A stretch of DNA of 64,000 bases, from NCBI GenBank assembly GCA_023248545.1, contig JAHFEF010000001.1, forward strand, positions 62,001 to 126,000. Reading direction: 5' to 3'. The notes beneath the pieces are model-generated. The model saw nothing but the letters and a program-made list of their open reading frames with translations, ran no database searches and was not told where the DNA came from. The DNA is from Myxococcales bacterium (GTDB lineage: Bacteria > Myxococcota > UBA727 > JABDBI01). The translations under genes were made by a program, and so were the position numbers. Shown here piece after piece: positions 56,735 through 64,000 of this stretch. Each line of letters opens with the position of its first letter. The stretch's first letter is position 1.

Positions 56735-57835
56735 TTACTGCAGGGTCGTATGAAATCGCCTGAGGCTAAAAAACACGGTTACAATAGCCATGACCACCAG
56801 CACCGAGATGTGAAAGACCACATACTCTGTACCGCCGCCTTTGAGCATAATATTGCGCAACAAACCCATATAGTGCGCCAAAGGGTCGATGCTGGACAGC
56901 CATTGAATCGAAGCGGGCATGTTTTCAATGGGGAACATTAAACCCGAGAACATGATCATCGGAAAAATAAATAGAAAGCCAGCCAGCGTCGCCTGTTGCT
57001 GGTTTTTACAAAATGTTGATATCAAAGAACCCAATGCCACAGCTGTGCAAATAAACGCCAGCGCAGCAATAAACAAAACCCACAAATGTCCCCGCATGGG
57101 GACTTTAAAGACAAAGACGGCGACACCCAGAATCAATGGAAAGTTCATGATGCCTAAAATAACATATGGGATCGTTTTGCCATAAATAATATCAGTTCTG
57201 GAAATTGGCGCTGATATAAGCATTTCAAACGTTCCCATTTCTTTTTCGCGCGTAATCGCAATATTGGCCAAAACCATCGTGGTAATCAGCATGACCATGC
57301 ACATGATGCCTGGGACCATAAAAACTGAAGTATCCAAATCTGGGTTAAATAATACACGTTGTTCGATGAGGATCGGCGGGGGCTGCACGGTTAAGTTTAA
57401 ATCGCTGCCGACAACCCGTTGGACAATCGCTTTTAAATAGCCGTCGATAGAAAGTGCTTTGGTAACGCTTGTCGAGTTGACCAGCATTTGGAGCTTGGCA
57501 TTCCCTCGGCCGAGGGCTTTCGTGAATCCTCCAGGCGGGGGGACTAAGACGACGTCGGCTTGGCCCGATTTGATTTGCTCAAACGGGTCTGTTTCGGGGC
57601 CATCAGCCGGTACGAACCAACCACTGGCAATGCTCTTTTCGTAGATATCTCGCAGAACATAATCGCTAGAATCTAGCTGAACACCCAGTTTGATATTTTT
57701 AATTTCAGTCGAAATCGCAAAACCAAATAAGCTGAGCTGAATCACGGGGAGCAATAATAAGACCATGCGCATGCGCGGGTCTCTCAAACTTTGCGTTAAT
57801 TCTTTTTTAATAAATCCCCGAAGCGTTTGATTCAT
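56735..57835 (-). CDS. ABC-2 type permease 2 (YbhR-like)
   Basis: A 366-residue inner-membrane subunit with one N-terminal helix, a periplasmic domain (about 40-170) and five C-terminal helices. LANIAITREKEMGTFEMLISAPISRTDIIYGKT is the ABC-2 signature region, and TLAGFLFIFPMIMFSGLMFPIENMP the usual membrane segment. It is the last gene of the exporter operon and overlaps permease 1 by 4 bases. With permease 1 it probably forms the heterodimeric channel. Confidence 0.87.
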   Translation of the reverse strand: MNQTLRGFIKKELTQSLRDPRMRMVLLLLPVIQLSLFGFAISTEIKNIKLGVQLDSSDYVLRDIYEKSIASGWFVPADGPETDPFEQIKSGQADVVLVPPPGGFTKALGRGNAKLQMLVNSTSVTKALSIDGYLKAIVQRVVGSDLNLTVQPPPILIEQRVLFNPDLDTSVFMVPGIMCMVMLITTMVLANIAITREKEMGTFEMLISAPISRTDIIYGKTIPYVILGIMNFPLILGVAVFVFKVPMRGHLWVLFIAALAFICTAVALGSLISTFCKNQQQATLAGFLFIFPMIMFSGLMFPIENMPASIQWLSSIDPLAHYMGLLRNIMLKGGGTEYVVFHISVLVVMAIVTVFFSLRRFHTTLQ

Positions 57836-58950
57836 GGTTCTAAGTCTCTCTTAAATTTGCGTTTGCCCAAAAAAATCACGAATAAACAAAAAAGCGTGAG
57901 CCCCAAAAACGGCGCCCAGAGTTGAATCAAACTGGTGCCTTCCAAAAAACTATCGCGTGAAATTTCCATGAACCACCGGGCCGGCAAAATCATCGTAAAA
58001 TATTGCAGAAATTTCGGCATGCTCTCGATTGGAAAAATAAATCCAGATAATAACTGCGTGGGGAGCATGCCGCTCATCATCGATAATTGCAGTGCGACTT
58101 GCTGGTTTCTCGTGACCACAGAGATTAATAATCCTTGGGCCAAATAGGCAGTTAAAAATAACAACGCACCGAATGCAAACACAGCGTGATTGCCTACAAA
58201 CGGCACGCCGAAGGCAAACCGGGCGATCAAATAAATAAAAGTGACCGATATTACACCCAATAAGCCATAGGGTGCGAGCTTGCCAATAATAATTTCCAGC
58301 GGCTGAATCGGTGTCGATAATAAAAGCTCCATGGATCCGTTTTCGTATTCACGCGCAATAGTCAGCGCGGTAAGCAAGATAGACAAAATACCCATGACCA
58401 TGACATTTAGGCCCGGGATTACAAACCAGCGGCTGTTTAATTCCGGGTTAAATAAATATCTTGGCATGATCTCATAGGGAGCTTTGTATGTGAGATTGCC
58501 AATCCGTTCGGAGGCGATATTTTGGATGCTGCCCAAATAGCCCAAAATCGGTGCCACAGTCGAACTATCAGAACCATCGAGTAAGATTTGTGCGCTGGCC
58601 TGTCTGCCAGCCAAGAGATCTTTTTCGAAGTTTAACGGGATAATTAATGTCGCACGGGCTTGTTCAGAAGTCAGGCTATCAATGGCTTGGGTGGGCGATG
58701 ATACCGGGTGGATAATAAAATAGTGTGAGCTTGCAAAAGTATCTAACAGCCTTCTGGAACTTTGCGTCTGGTCTGCATCGCTGACGGCGAGATTAATATC
58801 TTTGACGTTGAACTCGATGGCAATCCCGAAAATTACCACCATGAATATTGGTAAACCCAGTGCAGCCCCCAGCGTGAATGGGTCTCGCAGGACATGAAAG
58901 ATTTCTTTTCTAGCGACGGCCACGGCGCGGCGAAAAACAAATGACTTCAT
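57832..58950 (-). CDS. ABC-2 type permease 1 (YbhS-like)
   Basis: A 372-residue ABC-2 permease with the same layout as its neighbour: VARKEIFHVLRDPFTLGAALGLPIF at the first helix, a periplasmic part, TALTIAREYENGSMELLLSTPIQPLEIIIGK and SGFIFPIESMPKFLQYF. It overlaps the ATPase 2 gene by 4 bases and permease 2 by 4 bases. The substrate of the exporter is unknown; E. coli YbhFSR handles drugs and cations. Confidence 0.87.
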   Translation of the reverse strand: MKSFVFRRAVAVARKEIFHVLRDPFTLGAALGLPIFMVVIFGIAIEFNVKDINLAVSDADQTQSSRRLLDTFASSHYFIIHPVSSPTQAIDSLTSEQARATLIIPLNFEKDLLAGRQASAQILLDGSDSSTVAPILGYLGSIQNIASERIGNLTYKAPYEIMPRYLFNPELNSRWFVIPGLNVMVMGILSILLTALTIAREYENGSMELLLSTPIQPLEIIIGKLAPYGLLGVISVTFIYLIARFAFGVPFVGNHAVFAFGALLFLTAYLAQGLLISVVTRNQQVALQLSMMSGMLPTQLLSGFIFPIESMPKFLQYFTMILPARWFMEISRDSFLEGTSLIQLWAPFLGLTLFCLFVIFLGKRKFKRDLEP

Positions 58951-59870
58951 AGGTGCTTGGCCTCCACCGACTGAATAAACACATCTTCTAAAGAGGGCTT
59001 AATGGGCTTAATATGAAATCTTGCTTCAAATCGGGGTCGTTCTTTTTGCCACAGGTTTGGGTCGCTTATCGACGCATGAAACCGCAAGCCATAGGGCTCA
59101 AAAAAAGAGAACACAGGCTCTTTGTCCATGGCCAAAACTTCTTCGAAGGTTAATTTTTTCTTGGGTTCAAACTCAAATACGGGGTTTTTAAAAGTGCTTG
59201 TTTTTAAACCATCGGGGCTATCCAGCGCAATAATTTTACCATCGCGCATGAGTGCAATGCGCTCGCATTGTTCAGCTTCGTCCATGTAGTGGGTGGTGAC
59301 AAACACGGTTTTGCCTTGCAGAGCCAGCTGCTTAATCAAGGACCAAAAGCGTTCCCGAGATACCGGAGAAACCCCGGCCGTGGGTTCGTCCAAGAAAATA
59401 ATTTCTGGGTCATGTAACAGCGCTGCAGCGAGCGATACCTGTTGTTTGAGTCCACCGGGTAAATCTTGGACAGTTGTTTGAATGGGCTTATCAAACGAAA
59501 TGAAATCAAAAAGCTCTTGGCGACGTTTCAAATAAGTGGCTTTGTCTAATTTTCTCAGCGCTGCAATAAAATCGAGATTCTCACCAACCGTTAGATCGTT
59601 ATAAAGCGTGAATTTCTGAGACATGTAACCGACTTTAGATTTTATCGCCAGCTCGCCATCTTGAATGCTGCTGCCGGCCACATGAACTTCTCCTGCAGTC
59701 GGAATTAATAGGCCGCAGAGAACTCGAATCGTCGTTGTCTTGCCAGCTCCATTGGCGCCAAGAAATCCAAAAATTTCTCCAGGGTTGACTTGAAAAGAAA
59801 TATGATTAACGGCAAAAAAATCACCAAATTGGACACTGAGATTTTTAACGTCGACGGCACTATTTGGCAT
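58947..59870 (-). CDS. ABC exporter ATPase 2
   Basis: A 307-residue ATPase: FLGANGAGKTTTIRVL (Walker A), QKFTLYNDLTVGENL, DLPGGLKQQVSLAAAL (signature with Pro instead of Ser), IIFLDEPTAGVSPVSRE and TTHYMDEAEQCE, followed by a C-terminal extension of about 90 residues as in YbhF-type halves. ATG 59870 overlaps the ATPase 1 gene by 11 bases and GGGGG lies just upstream. E. coli YbhF has both ATPases in one chain; here they are split. Confidence 0.88.
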   Translation of the reverse strand: MPNSAVDVKNLSVQFGDFFAVNHISFQVNPGEIFGFLGANGAGKTTTIRVLCGLLIPTAGEVHVAGSSIQDGELAIKSKVGYMSQKFTLYNDLTVGENLDFIAALRKLDKATYLKRRQELFDFISFDKPIQTTVQDLPGGLKQQVSLAAALLHDPEIIFLDEPTAGVSPVSRERFWSLIKQLALQGKTVFVTTHYMDEAEQCERIALMRDGKIIALDSPDGLKTSTFKNPVFEFEPKKKLTFEEVLAMDKEPVFSFFEPYGLRFHASISDPNLWQKERPRFEARFHIKPIKPSLEDVFIQSVEAKHL

Positions 59871-60594
59871 GGTGCCCCCGTCGCAGAAAGAGTTCATCAA
59901 AGCTCTTGGCTTTGGCGTTATCTAATAAATGTCTTGGATCCCCATCCGCAATCACAATGCCGTTTTCTAATAAATGCACATGCCCACAGCGCTCGGCCTC
60001 GTCCATATAGGCTGTTGTGAGCAAGATTAAGATTTTTTGATCTGCCAGCCTATATAACAAATCCCAGAATTCGCGGCGACTAATTGGGTCGACACCGTTG
60101 GTCGGTTCGTCGAGTAAGATAATTTGGGGTGAGCGTAGGAGGGCACACATGAGGCCGAGTTTTTTGTACATGCCACCCGATAATTTGCCGGCAGGTCGGT
60201 CTGTAAATTCGGTGAGGCGCGTAATGTGCAATAACTCAGCGCGTTTTTCTTGATAGCTATCTTCTGAAATTCCGTAGAGCTCTTTGAAAAAATCTAAATG
60301 CTCGGCGATAGACAGATCCGCGTAGAGGCTTTGTTGTTGTGGCATGTAGGCGATTTGGGCTCGGATGGTTTCAAAATTAATAGGTTGTCCATCGCGTTTA
60401 AAGTTGATCTGGCCGGCTGTGGGTTTGAGCAAGCCTAAAATCACGCGCATCAAAGTAGTTTTACCGGCGCCTTCAGGGCCGATAATTCCATGCATAGAGC
60501 CGGGTTCGAAATCGAAAGACACGCCGTTTAAAGCCGTCGTGGTTTTAAAAACTTTCTTAAGTTCTCGAACATGGATGGAGAGAGCACTGGTCAT
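59860..60594 (-). CDS. ABC exporter ATPase 1
   Basis: A 244-residue ATPase with IIGPEGAGKTTLMRV (Walker A), MPQQQSLYADLSIAEHL, LSGGMYKKLGLMCALL (signature), IILLDEPTNGVDPISRR and TTAYMDEAERC. It corresponds to the N-terminal half of E. coli YbhF. It overlaps the HlyD gene by 4 bases and ATPase 2 by 11 bases. Confidence 0.88.
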   Translation of the reverse strand: MTSALSIHVRELKKVFKTTTALNGVSFDFEPGSMHGIIGPEGAGKTTLMRVILGLLKPTAGQINFKRDGQPINFETIRAQIAYMPQQQSLYADLSIAEHLDFFKELYGISEDSYQEKRAELLHITRLTEFTDRPAGKLSGGMYKKLGLMCALLRSPQIILLDEPTNGVDPISRREFWDLLYRLADQKILILLTTAYMDEAERCGHVHLLENGIVIADGDPRHLLDNAKAKSFDELFLRRGHHAK

Positions 60595-61319
60595 AATTTG
60601 ATTTCGATCGTCATGCCTGGTTTTAAAATCTCATCGTTGTTGGAACCCAGAAAACTGACTTTGATTCCAAAGACTAATCGGGTTCTTTCGGATCTGGTTT
60701 GGACGTTTTTAGGCGTAAACTCAGCCTCAGAGTTAATTTTAATAATCGTTCCTTCGAAGGTTCGATCTGGAATCTCAGGAACAACACCGACCACTTTTTG
60801 GCCAATTTTGAGCTTTGAAACTTCGGCTTGTGGGACATAAATATAAGTCCAAATATCCCGTATGTTGGCGAGCGTGAGTAATTTGAGGCCCGGGTTTACC
60901 CATTCGCCCGGTTCGTGATATCGGCTTAAAACGGTTCCATCGATGGGGGATTCTATTGAACACCAATTGATTCGAAGGTCAGCTTCTTGTTTTCGGTTGG
61001 TAAATTGGTCCATGGTGTCTTGCGAAACTGTTCCGGACTTAAAGAGCTTCAAATTGCGATTGTAATTTTCGTTGGCTAACTGTGAGGCGACTTTGAAGTC
61101 TTCACAGGAGAGCAAGACGAGTTCTTGCTTGGCTTTGACGTGATCGCCTTCACGGACTTTGACTTCAGAAAGCGTCGAGGGGAGTTGAGCCGATAAATCT
61201 ACTTTGGTCGCTTCCAGTGTGCCTGAAAACGAGAAGTCGTCTTTGAGTAAAAATATTTTACCGGCGATGCCCAACGCGGCAAGTAAGATCAGACCAATTA
61301 TAATTCTAAAAGCTTTCAT
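60591..61319 (-). CDS. HlyD-family periplasmic adaptor
   Basis: A 242-residue membrane-fusion protein: an N-terminal anchor (about 5-22), a biotinyl-lipoyl-like domain (SFSGTLEATKVDLSAQLPSTLSEVKVREGDHVKAKQELV), a short helical hairpin and a beta-barrel with SPIDGTVLSRYHEPGEWV. It would link the ABC-2 exporter to the TolC-type channel. ATG 61319 is preceded by GGAGAA and overlaps the TolC gene by 14 bases. The hairpin is short compared with E. coli YbhG. Confidence 0.88.
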   Translation of the reverse strand: MKAFRIIIGLILLAALGIAGKIFLLKDDFSFSGTLEATKVDLSAQLPSTLSEVKVREGDHVKAKQELVLLSCEDFKVASQLANENYNRNLKLFKSGTVSQDTMDQFTNRKQEADLRINWCSIESPIDGTVLSRYHEPGEWVNPGLKLLTLANIRDIWTYIYVPQAEVSKLKIGQKVVGVVPEIPDRTFEGTIIKINSEAEFTPKNVQTRSERTRLVFGIKVSFLGSNNDEILKPGMTIEIKL

Positions 61320-62637
61320 GAATTTTTTCTCCTGATAGGGCCATGAGTGCAATCATCTGGTTTAAAATTTGAGCATCGATTCGAGCGGCGCCTACTTTGG
61401 ATTGAAGCGCCTGATTATTGGCTGTCTCTACATCGGTCAAGTTGGCTTTGCCAGCTTTATAGGAGCTGTAATAGAGTCTGGCTGCTTCGGCGGATTGCGA
61501 GACATCTTGAGCCGCTAGTTTTTGTTGTTCACGCAAACTGTCCAGCATTTCGCGCGCTTTTGAAAAGTCACGGTTGATGTCTGTTTTGAGCTGCGCTGCC
61601 CGATGTTTGGCGGACTCCGCTTCGAGTCTCTTGGAGGCTGCTAAATGCCAAGTTGGATCGCCCAAATATAGAGGCAAAGACAGCGTGAGCCCAATGGTAT
61701 TTTGATTAATTTGATTCAACACAGGGCCATTCGGGTAAGCGAGTGTTGTACTGGCGAATAGCTGAATCGTCGGAAAGAGTTTTGCGGTTTGTGCAGACGC
61801 CAAGCGTTCTGAAGATTCTGCCAACAGCTGCAGGCTTCTGATTTGAGGCTGTTGGTGGGTCGGCGCACTAATTTCCAAGCGGCCCAGTTGAGACAGCGTG
61901 GTGGCCAACGGATCCAATTGGAGAACCAGCGATACGTGCTCAACGCCCGGGGGGCCTGGCTGAGAGATATTTTTAAGATCTTTGTTGCCGATCAGTGCCA
62001 GCAAATCTTTCAAAGCCGCTGAGAGATCCGCTTGTTTTTGTTGAAATTGCAACTTGAACCCAAGGACTTGGCGGCTTGATAACACGGTATCTAGTTTGGT
62101 CGCTGCGCCCGCGTGAAATCGATTCGACACGTCTTTATTTTGGGCATAAGCAAGGTCTAGAGATCCGTTGACCAAGCGCAGCTCTTCGAGGGCCAGCTGA
62201 ACTCGGACATAGGCTGCTCTGACCGAGAACAATAACTGGAGTTCTGTGCCGATGCGATCTTGTTGGCGGGATTCTTTGAGTTTACTTAAAGCCTGATAGG
62301 ATTTCAGCGAAGACAGTGTATCCCAGAGCGTGTAATTAAGTGCTGGACCGACGCTGTAATTGTTGTGATCCCCAAAAGTAATATTGGGTGATCCGGGTCC
62401 TACTGACAACGAAGGCAGCGTGCTGAGGTACGTGTAGCTGGCGTTTAATGAAAGCCTGGGCAATATGGCCGCAAATCCGGCGCCTTCTTGTTCTGTGACG
62501 ACGTCGACATCCAGCGTGGCCGCTTTGAGGCGGTCCGATGTTTGAAGGGTTTGTTGTTCTGCGTTCTGCAGCGATAATTCGAATTGTTCTGCCTGGGCGG
62601 TTAGGCAGCAGAGCAAGAAAATAAAAATTGCCATCAT
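61306..62637 (-). CDS. TolC-type outer-membrane efflux channel
   Basis: A 443-residue OEP-family protein with signal peptide MMAIFIFLLCCLTAQA, two repeats of long coiled helices (FELSLQNAEQQTLQTSDRL and a second half after about 240), and LYYSSYKAGKANLTDVETANNQ near the end. It heads the exporter operon: outer membrane channel, adaptor, two ATPases, two permeases, a complete tripartite efflux system. It diverges from the exported protein at 62669 with only 31 bases between. Confidence 0.9.
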   Translation of the reverse strand: MMAIFIFLLCCLTAQAEQFELSLQNAEQQTLQTSDRLKAATLDVDVVTEQEGAGFAAILPRLSLNASYTYLSTLPSLSVGPGSPNITFGDHNNYSVGPALNYTLWDTLSSLKSYQALSKLKESRQQDRIGTELQLLFSVRAAYVRVQLALEELRLVNGSLDLAYAQNKDVSNRFHAGAATKLDTVLSSRQVLGFKLQFQQKQADLSAALKDLLALIGNKDLKNISQPGPPGVEHVSLVLQLDPLATTLSQLGRLEISAPTHQQPQIRSLQLLAESSERLASAQTAKLFPTIQLFASTTLAYPNGPVLNQINQNTIGLTLSLPLYLGDPTWHLAASKRLEAESAKHRAAQLKTDINRDFSKAREMLDSLREQQKLAAQDVSQSAEAARLYYSSYKAGKANLTDVETANNQALQSKVGAARIDAQILNQMIALMALSGEKIHESF

Positions 62638-62668
62638 ATTCCTGTGTATTGACTTTGAGGCATTTTAG

Positions 62669-63511
62669 GTGAAAAAAATTGCGACTATGAGAAAAATTAT
62701 TTTTGGGGTTCTATTGTGTTCGGCATCGGTTCAAGCTCTCAATATCTACAATGAGACTGAGGTCAAAGAAACAGCGGCTTTGGTGGGATTACAGATGTTG
62801 ACGGGGCTTCTTCCTGACAATGATTTTACGTTTGGCCCCAAGTTTGGGGTTCAATTCGGTGCGGGTGTTCATAACCCTGTTGCGGCTGCTCTTGTCTTGG
62901 GAGCAGAGTATGCGAGGCATGGAGGCCCTTCGACGTTGTCCGTCGCGTCTAGCATGTTCAATCGGGCACTGGCCCAAAATTTAGCCGAACGTTGCAATAC
63001 AACAGAAACGAATGGTTATGTCGTTGCTGCTGCCGTCAATGCTGTTGGTATCTCGATTCTGTCAGATGGGCCACTGAGACAAGGCCTGATTCAGTGGAAA
63101 CTCTGTGGTGCTTTGGTCAATGGTCTTGAAAAAGAGTTTTTGAAACAAGGCATGGATCCCGCATCGGCTGGGTTGATGACGAGCTCTGTGACAGGTGGTC
63201 TCGCTGCACTGCTTCTGATTGCTCATTCGAGTACAATACCACCAGGAACAATTGACGCAAAACAACTTCGAGCCGCGCGGCAAATTAATTTAAATGTTGC
63301 GACTACTTTGGTTGCGGAAACGGGATTTCGCTTGCTGCCTTCGATGATGAGTGCAGAAACCATGAAATTAGTTTTGGGGTTGCCCTTGTATTGGATAGCT
63401 CAGCGGATGCCAGAAGGAGTTCTCAAAACGTTTGCAGTCAATACAGGGATCAGTTTTATGATTGGCACAGGTGCTGAAATAGCGGGCAGTTTAAAAAGGC
63501 TTGCAATTTGA
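62669..63511 (+). CDS. Exported protein related to the 63690 gene
   Basis: A 280-residue protein with signal peptide (MRKIIFGVLLCSASVQA after a short N-terminal extension). GTG 62669 has GAGG 8 bases upstream; ATG 62687 is the alternative. The mature part is Gly/Ala/Leu-rich with several hydrophobic stretches (FGPKFGVQFGAGVHNPVAAAL, VTGGLAALLLIAH). The segment FGPKFGVQFGAGVHNPVAAAL parallels VGPDVKFGMYFAAGLEYPFT in the next gene, so they are paralogues. Function unknown; membrane-protein-like. Confidence 0.62.
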   Translation: MKKIATMRKIIFGVLLCSASVQALNIYNETEVKETAALVGLQMLTGLLPDNDFTFGPKFGVQFGAGVHNPVAAALVLGAEYARHGGPSTLSVASSMFNRALAQNLAERCNTTETNGYVVAAAVNAVGISILSDGPLRQGLIQWKLCGALVNGLEKEFLKQGMDPASAGLMTSSVTGGLAALLLIAHSSTIPPGTIDAKQLRAARQINLNVATTLVAETGFRLLPSMMSAETMKLVLGLPLYWIAQRMPEGVLKTFAVNTGISFMIGTGAEIAGSLKRLAI

Positions 63512-63635
63512 TTTCTATTTGATATAAGAGCCGGATGTCTTTCATGCATTTTACATACCTTCGCCGTATTAAGCCCGACTGGGTGCGGTCGTTGGTTGTT
63601 TGCATGAGTTAGAAAACAGACAAACAAGAAAAAAG

Positions 63636-63672
63636 ACCCCGCCCTTCGTAAACAGGAGGAGCGGGGTTTTTG
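63636..63672 (+). terminator. Hairpin terminator-like structure before the 63690 gene
   Basis: ACCCCGC (63636-63642) pairs with GCGGGGT (63661-63667) and is followed by a short T-run; upstream A's extend the stem. The loop contains an AGGAGG-like sequence. It probably ends transcription of the 62669 gene, or acts as a leader of the gene at 63690, whose own ribosome site AAGGAG lies just after. Confidence 0.6.
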
Positions 63673-63689
63673 AATTTAAGGAGCTAGAT

Positions 63690-64000
63690 ATGAAAAAGAT
63701 GATTTTGGGGTTGATATGGGTGGTTGTTGGGCAGGCTTCTGCAGAGGAGTCTTTTCCCTGGTCTCGTATGGTCACATCAGGTTCGCAAATTGCTGCTGCC
63801 TATGCGCTGCCCAATTACGGTGTAGGACCAGACGTTAAGTTTGGTATGTATTTTGCAGCTGGCTTGGAATACCCCTTTACGACTGCACTTGCGCTCGTTC
63901 CGGTTGGAATTTGGGGTCAAGATCCCGTGGCACTATCGGTGGCGTTCTCTTTGGCAAACAGAGGCATGGCCATCACCGGGCTGAATCAAACGGTGGGGAT
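63690..64000 (+). CDS. Exported protein, N-terminal part, paralogue of 62669
   Basis: Reading from ATG 63690 (AAGGAG 7 bases upstream) gives at least 103 residues open to the window edge: signal peptide MKKMILGLIWVVVGQASA, then FPWSRMVTSGSQIAAAYALP and VGPDVKFGMYFAAGLEYPFT, similar to the 62669 protein. The gene is truncated by the window end. Family unknown. Confidence 0.6.
   Translation, partial: MKKMILGLIWVVVGQASAEESFPWSRMVTSGSQIAAAYALPNYGVGPDVKFGMYFAAGLEYPFTTALALVPVGIWGQDPVALSVAFSLANRGMAITGLNQTVG

Noticed and set aside
1-64000. CRISPR array, cas genes, prophage or complete insertion sequence
   Set aside because: No regularly spaced repeats, Cas motifs, transposase DDE motifs or phage structural genes were seen anywhere.

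Overview
This 64-kb window is a dense, single-chromosome stretch of a Gram-negative bacterium with moderate GC (judged by eye to be a little under 50%). An outer membrane is implied by a TolC-type channel, NagZ, a class A penicillin-binding protein and many exported proteins. The gene content (FHA protein, cysteine-rich secreted protein, FAAL-ACP-AONS fusion, ArgR/AstA arginine genes, YajQ, YebC, YggX) fits a proteobacterium in the broad sense, perhaps a Bdellovibrionota/Myxococcota-type ('deltaproteobacterial') or other deep lineage. This placement is an inference; there is no rRNA gene here. PdxJ, with its 'NINKIATLRNARGG' start, looks like the Bacteroidetes-type enzyme. No CRISPR array, prophage or full insertion sequence is visible.

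Layout. 0-10.9 kb: metabolic and housekeeping genes (NAD-dependent isocitrate dehydrogenase, FHA protein, DoxX, aldehyde dehydrogenase, a 3'-truncated scoB, tpiA-pdxJ-GDPD, epimerase/YidD, two tandem exported paralogues, aspS). 10.9-14.5 kb: an unusual pair in which an EutB-EutC fusion and a flavin amine oxidase both carry signal peptides. 14.5-18.5 kb: yebC, then an islet bracketed by a 19-bp direct repeat. It holds a tandemly duplicated small exported protein gene, a membrane/exported Cys-containing protein and a 186-bp palindromic, multi-stem element; a nucleotidyltransferase module follows. 18.5-27.1 kb: dinG, yajQ, rlmI, arfB, an exported PSP1/RicT-like protein, yggX-hflX (apparent CTG start) and a DEAD-box helicase with a low-complexity insertion. 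27.1-33.8 kb: astA facing an eight-gene operon argG-argH-(arginine-type ABC transporter)-argR-DUF2007-M50. 33.8-36.4 kb: a second nucleotidyltransferase module, an exported GT34-like glycosyltransferase, a 17-bp perfect inverted repeat, an HTH protein and a possible small RNA. 36.4-42.3 kb: nth, then an overlapping operon GH3 / ino1 / DegT aminotransferase / AAA NTPase / exported protein. 42.3-50.4 kb: amino-acid permease, FAAL-ACP-AONS fusion, trmB, phosphoesterase, phospholipase-C-like protein, D12 methylase. 50.4-56.6 kb: PBP1A, ZIP-Fur-NagZ, and thrS lacking the TGS domain with a tRNA-Val(GAC) whose CCA end touches the thrS start codon. 56.6-64 kb: cruciform repeat, a six-gene TolC/HlyD/two-ATPase/two-permease exporter operon (ybhGFSR-like), then two related exported proteins, the last cut by the window end.

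Genes are tightly packed. ATGA-type overlaps are common and many convergent genes overlap at their 3' ends, so several operons are probably translationally coupled. The best candidates for undescribed biology are the exported ethanolamine-lyase/amine-oxidase pair, the inositol synthase-GH3-aminotransferase operon, the tRNA-Val/thrS junction, the exported PSP1 protein and the palindromic element near 17.4 kb. All functional readings come from recognising motifs by eye; no search was run.
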